DNA of 64,000 nt, taken from the NCBI RefSeq assembly GCF_030369635.1, contig NZ_CP128474.1, positions 620,001 to 684,000 on the forward strand, written 5' to 3'. Positions 35,061 through 43,270 of the stretch are shown piece after piece. Under the pieces are notes generated by a model that saw only the letters and a program-made list of their open reading frames with translations, was not told the DNA's origin and searched no databases. Position numbers and translations under genes: made by a program. The stretch is from Microbacterium arborescens (lineage in GTDB: Bacteria > Actinomycetota > Actinomycetes > Actinomycetales > Microbacteriaceae). Every line of letters begins with the position of its first letter. Position 1 is the first letter of the stretch.

Positions 35061-35867
35061 ATGACTGCTCGACGTACGCTCCTGGTCGGATCCGGCAAGG
35101 TCGCTACACGTCTCGGCGAGAGCCTGGTCGACGCGGGGCAGGAGGTCGTTGCGATCCGGCGGAGCGCCGCCGGCATCCGTCCCGCGTTCACCCCGATCGT
35201 CGCCGATCTGGCGGCGCCCCTCGACATGGCGTTGCCGGCCGTCGACGCGATGGTCGTGACGCTTCCGCCGGGGGATGACCCCGGCTTCTACCGCACAGCG
35301 CTCGAGCGGATCGCGCGGGCCCTTCCGAAGCCGCCCGAGCGCACCGTCTTCGTGTCGTCGACGCGCGTCTTCGAGGGCTGGGGGCCCGAGCGCACCCTCG
35401 ACGAGGAAGACGAGCCCCGGCCCACCAGCGCGCGCGGCGAACAGCTCGTCGACGGCGAGAATGCGGCACGCGACCTCTTCGACGCGATCGTTGTGCGGCC
35501 CGCGGGGATCTACGGTCCCGGGCGCGAACGCCTCATCCGCCAGGTCGTCGCGGGCGAGGCGGTCGACTACGATCGCCGCACCAACCGCATCCACGAGGTC
35601 GACCTCGTCCGTGCTCTCGCGCGGCTTCTCGACGCGGAAGCGCCGCCGTCGCTGTTGCACGGGGTCGACCGGCGACCCGCGACCCTCGGAGAGGTGGTCG
35701 AGTTCATCGCCGACCGCCTCGGCGTCGCCGCACCGCCACGCGCGGAGGCGGGTCCGGACGCGGATCGCGGCAAGGTGCTCGACGGCTCGCGCCTCGCAGC
35801 GATGATCGACTTCACGTTCCCGACGTTCGTCGAGGGCTACGGACAGGTCATCGCCGACCGCGGCTGA
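35061..35867 (+). CDS. NAD(P)-binding epimerase/dehydratase-like protein (YeeZ type)
   Basis: A 268-residue extended-SDR-like protein. It has the N-terminal nucleotide-binding motif LLVGSGKVATRLGESLV, VVTLPPGDD, the active-site-like SSTRVFEG, and VVRPAGIYGPGR. The catalytic YxxxK of true epimerases is not evident, as in the YeeZ/YbjT-like group, so it may be a reductase or a ligand-binding member. Substrate unknown. The gene converges on the TetR regulator across a long foldback (35887-35981). Confidence 0.8.
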   Translation: MTARRTLLVGSGKVATRLGESLVDAGQEVVAIRRSAAGIRPAFTPIVADLAAPLDMALPAVDAMVVTLPPGDDPGFYRTALERIARALPKPPERTVFVSSTRVFEGWGPERTLDEEDEPRPTSARGEQLVDGENAARDLFDAIVVRPAGIYGPGRERLIRQVVAGEAVDYDRRTNRIHEVDLVRALARLLDAEAPPSLLHGVDRRPATLGEVVEFIADRLGVAAPPRAEAGPDADRGKVLDGSRLAAMIDFTFPTFVEGYGQVIADRG

Positions 35868-35886
35868 TCGTCGAGAAGAGCCGAGC

Positions 35887-35981
35887 GAGCCGATACAGCT
35901 GTCGGACTGGTGGTGCTGGTGTCGCCTGCGACGGCGGGCGAGGCCACACCAGTCCCGGCGGTCCGACGAATGTATCGGCTC
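35887..35981. repeat. 95-bp foldback between convergent genes
   Basis: Outer arms GAGCCGATACA (35887-35897) and TGTATCGGCTC (35971-35981) pair perfectly over 11 bp. Inner arms GTCGGAC (35901-35907) and GTCCGAC (35961-35967) pair over 7 bp, and CTGGTG/CACACCAG segments extend the stem inward. It sits between the epimerase-like gene and the TetR gene and could be a bidirectional terminator, a small MITE-like element, or a structured RNA. Confidence 0.7.
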
Positions 35982-35994
35982 AGGCCGGGCAGGC

Positions 35995-36594
35995 TCAGGC
36001 CGAGCGCGGACGCAGCAGGCCGACGAGCAGCAGGCGCATCGCCGCAACCGGGTCGGTGTCGTCGGTCAGCCAGCGGATCTGGATGCCTTCCCATCCGCTG
36101 ATCACGAGGTCGGCGAGGGCGCGGGGGTCGTCTCGCGCCTCCAGGCGGCCGCGGGCGCAGTCGTCGGCGATGGCCGCGGCGTAGGTCTCGGTGACCGCGC
36201 GGTAGCGCTCGAGCAGCCACGCGTGCGCCTCGTGCTCGGGGTGGGTGGCCTCGGCCGACACGATCGAGAACATGCGCACGAGCTCGCGCCGCGCGAGGTT
36301 GCGTTCGACGATCGCCAGCACGCTCGGGATGAACCCGTCGCGCGCGGCGCGCGCGGGGAAGTCGGTGTCGGCGGCATCCTCCTGCTCGAGTACCGCCGCC
36401 AGCAGCGAGACCTTCGTGGGGAAGTGGTGCATCACGGTCGTCAGGCTCAGGTCGAGTTGCTTGGCGATCTGGCGGAGCGACCCGCCGCGGTACCCGTGGG
36501 TGCCGAACACGACGGTCGCCGACGCCACGATCTCGGCGCGGCGAGCGGCGCTCTTCGCGTACGGCCCGCGAGGGTGGGCGGGGTCGGATGCCAT
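35995..36594 (-). CDS. TetR family transcription regulator
   Basis: A 199-residue TetR-type regulator. The HTH is at about residues 13-60 (AARRAEIVASATVVFGTHGYRGGSLRQIAKQLDLSLTTVMHHFPTK region, recognised in parts), followed by an all-helical ligand domain. It is divergent from the GH42 beta-galactosidase and most likely represses it through the 28-bp dyad at 36614-36641. The ATG at 36594 follows TACGCT by six bases, so translation should start on a leaderless message; the longer frame upstream would run through the operator. Confidence 0.88.
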   Translation of the reverse strand: MASDPAHPRGPYAKSAARRAEIVASATVVFGTHGYRGGSLRQIAKQLDLSLTTVMHHFPTKVSLLAAVLEQEDAADTDFPARAARDGFIPSVLAIVERNLARRELVRMFSIVSAEATHPEHEAHAWLLERYRAVTETYAAAIADDCARGRLEARDDPRALADLVISGWEGIQIRWLTDDTDPVAAMRLLLVGLLRPRSA

Positions 36595-36600
36595 GACCCG

Positions 36601-36650
36601 AGCGTAGAACACGCCAATCCCGTGCATCTGCACGTGTTTGGGTCTACGCT
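36601..36650. promoter_or_regulatory. symmetric divergent promoters around a TetR-type operator
   Basis: TACGCT appears as a leftward -10 at 36606-36601 and a rightward -10 at 36645-36650; each ends six bases before its ATG. Between them lies a dyad at 36614-36641: CCAA, three bases, CGTGCA, TC, TGCACG, three bases, TTGG. The dyad would cover both -35 regions, so a bound repressor should shut both genes. Confidence 0.7.
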
Positions 36651-36656
36651 GATCGC

Positions 36657-38729
36657 ATGGCAACGGATGACACGACATACCGCTGGGTGAAGGACGGGGC
36701 GCTCGGCCCGGGACGCATGCGCTACGGCGCCGATTACAACCCCGAGCAGTGGCCCCGCGAGGTGTGGGACGAGGACGTCCGGCTGATGCGCGAGGCCGGG
36801 GTCAACATCGTCTCGCTGGGCATCTTCTCGTGGGCGCTGCTCGAACCGCGCCCCGGCCAGTGGGACTTCGGCTGGCTCGACGAGGTCATCGAGCTGCTCC
36901 ACACCAACGGCATCGACGTCGATCTCGCCACCGCGACCGCGTCGCCGCCGCCGTGGCTCGCCAAGCTGCACCCCGAGATCCTGCCGCAGACGATCGACGG
37001 GACGACGCTCTGGCCGGGAGCACGGCAGCACTGGCGGCCGACATCGCCGGTGTTCCGCGAGTACGCCCTGCGGCTGACCCGTGCGCTCGCCGAGCGCTAC
37101 GCCGACCACCCGGCTGTCGTGGCCTGGCACATCTCGAACGAGCTCGGCTGCCACAACCTCTACGACTTCTCGGATGACGCCGCCCGCGCGTTCCGGGTGT
37201 GGCTGCAGGAGCGTTACACGACCCTCGACGCGCTCAACGAGGCCTGGGGCACGGCCTTCTGGTCGCAGCACTACGAGGAGTGGGACGAGATCCTGCCCCC
37301 GCGCGCCGCCCCGACGCAGCGCAACCCCGGGCAGCAGCTCGACTTCGAGCGCTTCTCGTCGGATGCCGTGCGCGACCACCTCCGCGCCGAGAACGCGGTG
37401 CTCGCCGAGGTGACCCCGGGCATCCCGCGCACGACGAACTTCATGGTCGCCCAGAACGTCCGCGACATCGATTACCCCTCGTGGGTCGGCGACGTCGACT
37501 TCGTCTCGAACGACCACTACCTGCGTCCCGGCGAGCTCGGGCGCGACGACCTGTCGTTCTGGTCGAACCTCACGGGCAACATCGCCGGCGGCCGGCCCTG
37601 GTTCCTCATGGAGCACGCGCCGAGCGCGGTGAACTGGCGTGCAGTGAACCCGCCCAAGCGTCCCGGCGAACTGGTGCGCGATGCCCTGACCCATGTCGGG
37701 CACGGTGCGGACGCTGTCTGCTACTTCCAGTGGCGGCAGTCGCGCGCCGGGGGCGAGCGCTACCACTCCGGCATGGTCCCGCACGCGGGCGCCGAGAGCC
37801 GGGTGTTCCGAGACGTCGTCGACCTCGGGTCGCAGTTGCGCGACCTCGCTCCCGTCACCGGAAGCCGGCGCGAGCGGGCCCGCGTCGCGCTGGTGTTCGA
37901 CTACGAGTCGTGGTGGGTCAGCGGACGCGACTCGCACCCCTCCGAGTCGCCCGCGTACGACGACGAGACCCTGCTGTGGTACCGGGCGCTCCTCGACCTC
38001 GGTGTGCGCGTCGACGTCGTTCCCGTCGCGACCGACCTCGCCGGCTACGAGGTCGTCGTCGCCCCGATGCTCCACGTCATCCCGGCGGCGCTGCGCGAGC
38101 GTCTGACCGCTTTCGTCGCGGCGGGCGGGCACCTCGTGACCACCTACTTCTCGGGTGTCGTCGACGAGAACGACCGGGTGTGGCTCGGCGGCTACCCGGG
38201 TGCGCTGCGCGACCTGCTCGGCATCACGATCGAGGAGTTCGTGCCGATGCTGCCGGGCGAGACGGCATCCCTCGCGTCGGGCGCGGTCGTCCGCGACTGG
38301 AGCGAGCGCATCGCGCGTGTCGAGCCGGATGTCGACGTGCTCGACGTGTACGTCGGTGGCGACCTCGACGGCGCCCCGGCCGTCACGCGCCGCCGAGGCG
38401 GCCAGGACGGCGGCGCCGGGAGCGCCACGTACGTGTCGGCTGCGATCGGGCGCGCGGGGGCCGCTGACGTCATGCGGCGCTTGGCCGGTGACATCCCGGC
38501 GCTCGCGGCAGACCCGCTCGCGGCCGACGGGGACATCGACGTGATCGTCCGCCGCCACGAGGACGGACGTTACGTGTTCCTGGCGAACCGCACGGATGCG
38601 GAGGTCGTGGTGACTGCGGCCGGTGACCTGCTCGCCGGTGCCGCCGAGCGCGGTGCGTCGGACGCGGTCACGATCGCTCCCCGCGGTGTCGCGGTGCTCG
38701 CGCAGGAGGGCCGAGCCGCGCGACAATGA
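36657..38729 (+). CDS. GH42 beta-galactosidase
   Basis: A 690-residue glycoside hydrolase family 42 enzyme. It begins with the usual RMRYGADYNPEQWPREVWDEDV; the acid/base is Glu162 in AWHISNELGCH and the nucleophile is Glu319 in WFLMEHAPSAVNW. Domains B (trimerisation, from about 395, ARVALVFDYESWW) and C (C-terminal beta) follow. It is cytoplasmic and hydrolyses beta-galactosides, often plant-derived oligosaccharides. No transporter adjoins it. Regulation by the divergent TetR protein is likely. It starts leaderless after TACGCT. Confidence 0.93.
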   Translation: MATDDTTYRWVKDGALGPGRMRYGADYNPEQWPREVWDEDVRLMREAGVNIVSLGIFSWALLEPRPGQWDFGWLDEVIELLHTNGIDVDLATATASPPPWLAKLHPEILPQTIDGTTLWPGARQHWRPTSPVFREYALRLTRALAERYADHPAVVAWHISNELGCHNLYDFSDDAARAFRVWLQERYTTLDALNEAWGTAFWSQHYEEWDEILPPRAAPTQRNPGQQLDFERFSSDAVRDHLRAENAVLAEVTPGIPRTTNFMVAQNVRDIDYPSWVGDVDFVSNDHYLRPGELGRDDLSFWSNLTGNIAGGRPWFLMEHAPSAVNWRAVNPPKRPGELVRDALTHVGHGADAVCYFQWRQSRAGGERYHSGMVPHAGAESRVFRDVVDLGSQLRDLAPVTGSRRERARVALVFDYESWWVSGRDSHPSESPAYDDETLLWYRALLDLGVRVDVVPVATDLAGYEVVVAPMLHVIPAALRERLTAFVAAGGHLVTTYFSGVVDENDRVWLGGYPGALRDLLGITIEEFVPMLPGETASLASGAVVRDWSERIARVEPDVDVLDVYVGGDLDGAPAVTRRRGGQDGGAGSATYVSAAIGRAGAADVMRRLAGDIPALAADPLAADGDIDVIVRRHEDGRYVFLANRTDAEVVVTAAGDLLAGAAERGASDAVTIAPRGVAVLAQEGRAARQ

Positions 38730-38733
38730 CCGC

Positions 38734-39723
38734 ATGACCGACACGGACGGCACGCTGGCGTGGCTTCTGGACACCGACCCGTCGCTGCGCTGGCAGGTGG
38801 AGCGCGACCTTATCGGCGCTCCACCTGCGGTGTGGCAGGCAACGCGTGCCCGCGTCGCCACGGAGGGCAACGGTGCGCGCCTGCTTCGCGAGCAGGGCGA
38901 GGACGGCCAGTGGGAGGGCGGCGCCTACTTCCCCGCGGGGTTCTTCGACAGCCCCGAGGTGCGCGCGCCGGGACAGCCCTGGACGGCGACCACCTGGACC
39001 CTGAAAGACCTGCGGGAGTGGGGTCTGGATGCGGCCGTCCTCGGCGACACCGCGGAACGGCTCCGGCGCAACAGCCGGTGGGAGTACGACGACCTGCCCT
39101 ACTGGGACGGCGAGATCGATGTGTGCATCAACTCGTACACGCTCGCAACCGGTGCCTGGCTGGGCGTCGACGTGAGCCGGCTCGCGCGGTGGTTCCCCGA
39201 GCATCAGCTCGCCGACGGCGGGTGGAACTGCGAGGCGGAGGAGGGTCGGTCGACCCGCGGGTCGTTCCATTCGACGCTCAACGCGCTGCGGGGCATGCTC
39301 GCGTGGGAGCAGATCACGGGCGATCCGGCCCTCCGCGAGAGCCGGCACCGGGGCGAGGAGTACCTGCTGTCACGGCGGTTGGCCTTCCGTGCCTCGACCG
39401 GCGAGCCGGTGGGCGACTTCGTGACGGAGTTCGTCTACCCCAACCGCCACCGCTACAGCGTGCTCGTCGCCCTCGACCACTTTCGCGCCGCCGCGCTCGT
39501 TGAGGGTGTGGCCCCCGACCCGCGGATGGCGGAGGCGATCGAGATGGTCCGCGCCGCGCGCGCGGCCGACGGCACGTGGCACCAGGGGAGGCCTCTGGCC
39601 GGGCGCGTCTGGTTCGACATCGACGTCGCCGAGGGGGAACCGTCGCCGTGGCTGACGTTCATCGCGTCACGCGTGCTGCACTGGTGGGATGCCGCCGCCG
39701 CTCAGCCCCAGCCGCCGAGGTAG
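38734..39723 (+). CDS. terpene-cyclase/prenyltransferase-like alpha/alpha-barrel protein
   Basis: A 329-residue protein with QW-like repeats of the squalene-cyclase/prenyltransferase fold: EDGQWEGG (about 57-64), LADGGWNCE (about 156-164) and AADGTWHQG (about 285). The catalytic DxDD of squalene-hopene cyclases is absent. Such short proteins are widespread in actinobacteria, and their function is unknown. It begins four bases after the GH42 stop with GACAAT six bases before the ATG, so it may have its own leaderless promoter besides read-through from the beta-galactosidase gene. It ends 22 bp inside the convergent glycosyltransferase gene. Confidence 0.75.
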   Translation: MTDTDGTLAWLLDTDPSLRWQVERDLIGAPPAVWQATRARVATEGNGARLLREQGEDGQWEGGAYFPAGFFDSPEVRAPGQPWTATTWTLKDLREWGLDAAVLGDTAERLRRNSRWEYDDLPYWDGEIDVCINSYTLATGAWLGVDVSRLARWFPEHQLADGGWNCEAEEGRSTRGSFHSTLNALRGMLAWEQITGDPALRESRHRGEEYLLSRRLAFRASTGEPVGDFVTEFVYPNRHRYSVLVALDHFRAAALVEGVAPDPRMAEAIEMVRAARAADGTWHQGRPLAGRVWFDIDVAEGEPSPWLTFIASRVLHWWDAAAAQPQPPR

Positions 39724-40991
39724 GCGGCGAGGTCCGGCTCGTCGGTGACGACACGGATCGCCGAGGTGGTCGCCGACGCCGCGGGGAAGAGGTCGGAGCG
39801 CTGCCAGCGCTCCGCGCGGGCTCGGGCGCGCACCGAGGTCATCCGCACCAGCGGCTCGCCATCGGGCGAGTGCAGCGTCAGCTGCCCGAGGACCTCGTCG
39901 TCGATCCGCGCCAGTGACGCGGCGAGGACATCGGCGTCGGCGGCGACACGCACGGGACGCAGCAGCTCGATGACGACCCGGACCCGGTCGAACGCGGCAT
40001 CCGCGTCGGCATCCGCATCAGGGCGTTGCGGAAGCGCGGCAGCGCGGCCCGAGGCTGCGCCGAGTGCCGCCAACGTGCTGTCCAGAGCGAGGAACCGCTG
40101 CCCGGCGCTCGCATCAGACGGTGCGACGACGGCGATGTCGGGGTGCGTCGGACGCAGGCCGCGGCCGGCGGACCCCACGACGGGGATGAGATCGCTCAGT
40201 CGGATCGTCTCGGCGTTCCGGCGCGCGACCGCCCCTTCATCGCGCCCGGCCGCATCCGGTCCGTCGTGCCAGGCGACCGCTGCGGGCACGTGGGCGAGCA
40301 GCGCACCGTGCAGCCACGCGCGATAGGTCCACTCCCAGTCCTCGCCGCCGTACGTCGTGAAGGTCTCGTCGAAGCCCCCCGTCGCGTCGAACAAGACGCG
40401 CGAACACGCGATGACCGCGCCGATGACGTGGCGGTAACTGCGGTCGTCGGCGAGAAGGAGGTTCTCGGTGCGGCGATATTCCGCGGCAAGCCAGCCGGGT
40501 TCGGGCAACGCCCGCTGTTCCGCCTGCTCGGCGAGTCGGGCGGCATCGACCCCCGACAGGTCGGCGTGCCGCCGCCTCCCGACCGTGACGCAGTCGGGTG
40601 CGAGTGCGGGCAGGCGGGTCAGCTCGCGCACGAAGGCGGGCTCGGGGGCGGTGTCGGCATCGAGGAACACCAGCACGTCGCCGTGCGCCGCCGCGGCTCC
40701 GAGGTTGCGGACGGCGGCGAGCCGGAAGCCCCGGTCCTCGTGGCGCACGAGCTCGACGCCCGCCGGGACGGCGGGAGGCTCGGGCGAGCCGTCGTCGGCG
40801 ACGATGATCTGCAGCCGGTCGGCCGGATGATCCTGCAACCGCAGGGCGGCGAGAGTACGGGCGAGCTGTTCGGGCTGGCGATAGTGCGCGACGATCACCG
40901 ACACCGTCGGCGGCTCGTCGGGCCAGCGGCCGTCGAGGAGATCCCACCGGTTACCGGGCAGCGGGGTGCCGGCGGGAGTGGCCGCAGTCAC
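39702..40991 (-). CDS. GT2-type glycosyltransferase
   Basis: A 429-residue family 2 glycosyltransferase. It has the GT-A core VSVIVAHYRQPEQLARTLAAL, nucleotide-binding DDGSPEPP, the metal-binding DADTAPEP (DxD-like), and the acceptor-side GGFDETFTTYGGEDWEW motif (Glyco_transf_7C type). A C-terminal region of about 120 residues has unclear function. GTG 40991 overlaps the stop of the gene upstream (GTGA), deciding the start. Together with that gene it forms the leftward unit of the glycosyltransferase island. Donor and acceptor unknown. Confidence 0.88.
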   Translation of the reverse strand: MTAATPAGTPLPGNRWDLLDGRWPDEPPTVSVIVAHYRQPEQLARTLAALRLQDHPADRLQIIVADDGSPEPPAVPAGVELVRHEDRGFRLAAVRNLGAAAAHGDVLVFLDADTAPEPAFVRELTRLPALAPDCVTVGRRRHADLSGVDAARLAEQAEQRALPEPGWLAAEYRRTENLLLADDRSYRHVIGAVIACSRVLFDATGGFDETFTTYGGEDWEWTYRAWLHGALLAHVPAAVAWHDGPDAAGRDEGAVARRNAETIRLSDLIPVVGSAGRGLRPTHPDIAVVAPSDASAGQRFLALDSTLAALGAASGRAAALPQRPDADADADAAFDRVRVVIELLRPVRVAADADVLAASLARIDDEVLGQLTLHSPDGEPLVRMTSVRARARAERWQRSDLFPAASATTSAIRVVTDEPDLAAYLGGWG

Positions 40992-42028
40992 CGCGACATC
41001 CCCCGCCACCAGGCGAGGTACGACCCGGCCGCATCGGCGAGATCGGGACGCAGCGGGTGGCCGGGTTCGAGGCGCGTCGTGGCCGGGTCCTCCCACGCCG
41101 CCGCGAGGAGACCGGCGAGTTCGGCCGGATCGAACAGGATCGACGTGCCGGGCCGCAACCGGTCCATCTCGTCGCTGTACCGCGAGCGGACGACGAGTGG
41201 TCGGCGTCCCGCCTCGATCCAGTCGAGCATCGACCGAGACGCCGAGACGTGCTCATGCGCGGCGACGGGGATGCCGGGCTCGTGCAACCGAGCGCTGAAG
41301 TCGTCGTCGCCGAGGAACCCGGTGATCTCGAATCTGCCGCCGAGGTCGGCGGCGAGGCGGTGAAGAGCCGCGACGTCGTCGTCGTGACCCGGCGAAGCGG
41401 CGCCCAGGGCGCGGACGACGGCGTCGCCGACCGGCCGGCCCGACGCGCGCAGCGCGTCCACCGCCGCGGCGGCGGCGCGGAGGGCGGGCTCGTGGCCCTT
41501 TCCGGGGTAGACGAACCCGGCGATGAGGACGACGAGGTCGGCCACGGTGGCCGGAACGTCGACCACCGGAGCTGCACCGACGCGGGTTCCGAGCGGAATC
41601 ACGTGGGGCCGCAGCCCGTCGCCGAGGTGCTCCGACACGAGCAGACGCTCATGGTCGCTGTTGACGGCCACGGCGTCGGCGGCGTCGAAGAAGCGGCGGT
41701 AGGCCGAGACGCGGCGGTCGTACTTCGTGCCGTCGGACGGTTGCGGCAGATCATGCAGCGTGAGACTCAGCCGGCAGACGCGGCTGAGCGCCTCGACCGC
41801 CGCGGCGGCGGCCTCGAGGCTCGAGCCGAGCAGTCGATCGGTCGCGTGGAGGTGCACGTGCTCTCCCGGCGCGATCGCCCCCAGCGCGCCGTCGAGATCG
41901 GACACAGCGACGCTGCGCAGTCTCGGGTCGAGCCGGCGGGCGGCGGCGACGACGTCGGAGCCGTAATCGGTGACCCCGTGTCCGGCGGGACCCCAGACGA
42001 GGCAGAGAGGAGGGGCGGCGGCGGGCAT
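40988..42028 (-). CDS. glycosyltransferase, GT-B fold
   Basis: A 346-residue protein with GT-B layout: an N-terminal half with HVHLHATDRLLGSS and SLTLHDLPQPSDG, and a nucleotide-binding C-terminal half with LIAGFVYPGKGHEPALRAA and HEHVSASRSMLDWIEAGRRPLVV. It resembles the protein encoded at 42143-43270, transcribed divergently. The ATG at 42028 follows AACGAT by six bases (leaderless). It probably adds a sugar to a cell-surface glycan together with its neighbours. Confidence 0.8.
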   Translation of the reverse strand: MPAAAPPLCLVWGPAGHGVTDYGSDVVAAARRLDPRLRSVAVSDLDGALGAIAPGEHVHLHATDRLLGSSLEAAAAAVEALSRVCRLSLTLHDLPQPSDGTKYDRRVSAYRRFFDAADAVAVNSDHERLLVSEHLGDGLRPHVIPLGTRVGAAPVVDVPATVADLVVLIAGFVYPGKGHEPALRAAAAAVDALRASGRPVGDAVVRALGAASPGHDDDVAALHRLAADLGGRFEITGFLGDDDFSARLHEPGIPVAAHEHVSASRSMLDWIEAGRRPLVVRSRYSDEMDRLRPGTSILFDPAELAGLLAAAWEDPATTRLEPGHPLRPDLADAAGSYLAWWRGMSR

Positions 42029-42142
42029 CCGGTCATCGTTACCGGTCGTCTGAGGTTCGCGCAAGTGCGAAGCGCCGGGGGATGCGCTGGGCTAGCGTCC
42101 GACTCGGATCGCCTCGTTTCGGCGGTTCCAGCAAGGAGAACC

Positions 42143-43270
42143 GTGACCATCGTGACCGCGAGCGCGCCTCTGGACGAGATGTCCGGTGCACCCGACGTGC
42201 GTGTCGTGGCGGTGCCCGCCGGGCATCCGTATGCGCGGCGTGTGACGGATGCCGCGGGCATCGATCTGTTGCCCGATCCGCCGGTGCCGGGGGCGGCGGA
42301 GGGGGTCTGGTGGCCTCCCGTGGCTCTCGACCCCGACTGGATCCGTCGGAACGCCGACCGCGCCGACATCCTGCACGTCCACTTCGGCACCGAGTCGTTC
42401 CCGGCCGGGCATCTGACGGCCTGCGTCGAGGAAGCACACGCGGCGGGATGGGCCGTCGTGTTCACCGTTCATGACCTGACGCATCCGCAGCTCTCGGACC
42501 AGAGCACCTACGCCGCGCAGCTCGACGAGCTCGTGCCGCTGGCCGATGCGCTCGTCACCCTGACACCGGGGGCCGCCGCCGAGGTGCGGGATCGCTGGGG
42601 GCGCGATGCGCTCGTGCTGCCGCACCCGGCGATCCTCCACGAGGGAGAGAGCCCCTCCGTCGTGGCCGTGAGCGAGGAGCTCCGGGTCGGGATGCACCTG
42701 AAGGACCTCCGCCCCGGAACCGATGGACCCACGAGCACCCGGACGCTGGTCGCGGCGATCGAGCGCCTGCGTGCCGAAGGACACCACGCCGTCGCTGAGA
42801 TCCGCATGCACCGGTCTGTGCGCGACCAGGACGCGCGAGATGAAGTCCGTTCCGCGGTGGCGGGTCACCCTCACGCCGTCCTCGTGGAGCAGGGCCGGCT
42901 TCCCGACGCCGCCTTGAACGCTGCGCTCAGCGGGCTCGACGTCTGCGTGCTGCCCTACCGTTACGGCAGCCACTCGGGGTGGCTGGAGCTGTGCTGGGAC
43001 CTGGGGGTGCCCGTCGCGGTGCCCGACGTCGGTCACTTCGCCGATCAGCACGACGACGCCTCGACCGCGAGCTTCCGTCCGGGCGACGTCGAGACTCTGA
43101 CGGCGGCGCTGCGGTCACTGCTGTCGTGCGACGACGCGGCACGGCCCGGTTCGATCGCGCGCGCCGAGCTGATCGAACAGCGTCGCACGCGACGCCGGGA
43201 GCAGGATGCCGCGACGGCGTCAGCGCACGCCGGACTGTACCGCCGGCTGCGCAGCGAGCGTGCCTCGTGA
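42143..43270 (+). CDS. glycosyltransferase, GT-B fold
   Basis: A 375-residue GT-B protein. The N-terminal half has ADILHVHFGTESFPAGHL and VVFTVHDLTHPQ, similar in layout to the product of 40988-42028; the C-terminal half has VCVLPYRYGSHSGWLELCWDLGVPVAVPD, the nucleotide-sugar pocket. AAGGAG (42133-42138) lies four bases before GTG 42143; GTG 42152 is also possible. First of four overlapping rightward genes. Role inferred as sugar transfer to a surface glycan. Confidence 0.82.
   Translation: MTIVTASAPLDEMSGAPDVRVVAVPAGHPYARRVTDAAGIDLLPDPPVPGAAEGVWWPPVALDPDWIRRNADRADILHVHFGTESFPAGHLTACVEEAHAAGWAVVFTVHDLTHPQLSDQSTYAAQLDELVPLADALVTLTPGAAAEVRDRWGRDALVLPHPAILHEGESPSVVAVSEELRVGMHLKDLRPGTDGPTSTRTLVAAIERLRAEGHHAVAEIRMHRSVRDQDARDEVRSAVAGHPHAVLVEQGRLPDAALNAALSGLDVCVLPYRYGSHSGWLELCWDLGVPVAVPDVGHFADQHDDASTASFRPGDVETLTAALRSLLSCDDAARPGSIARAELIEQRRTRRREQDAATASAHAGLYRRLRSERAS

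Noticed and set aside
41057..42142. Upstream extension of the glycosyltransferase frame
   Set aside because: It is antisense to the leftward glycosyltransferase; AAGGAG and the family start support GTG 42143.
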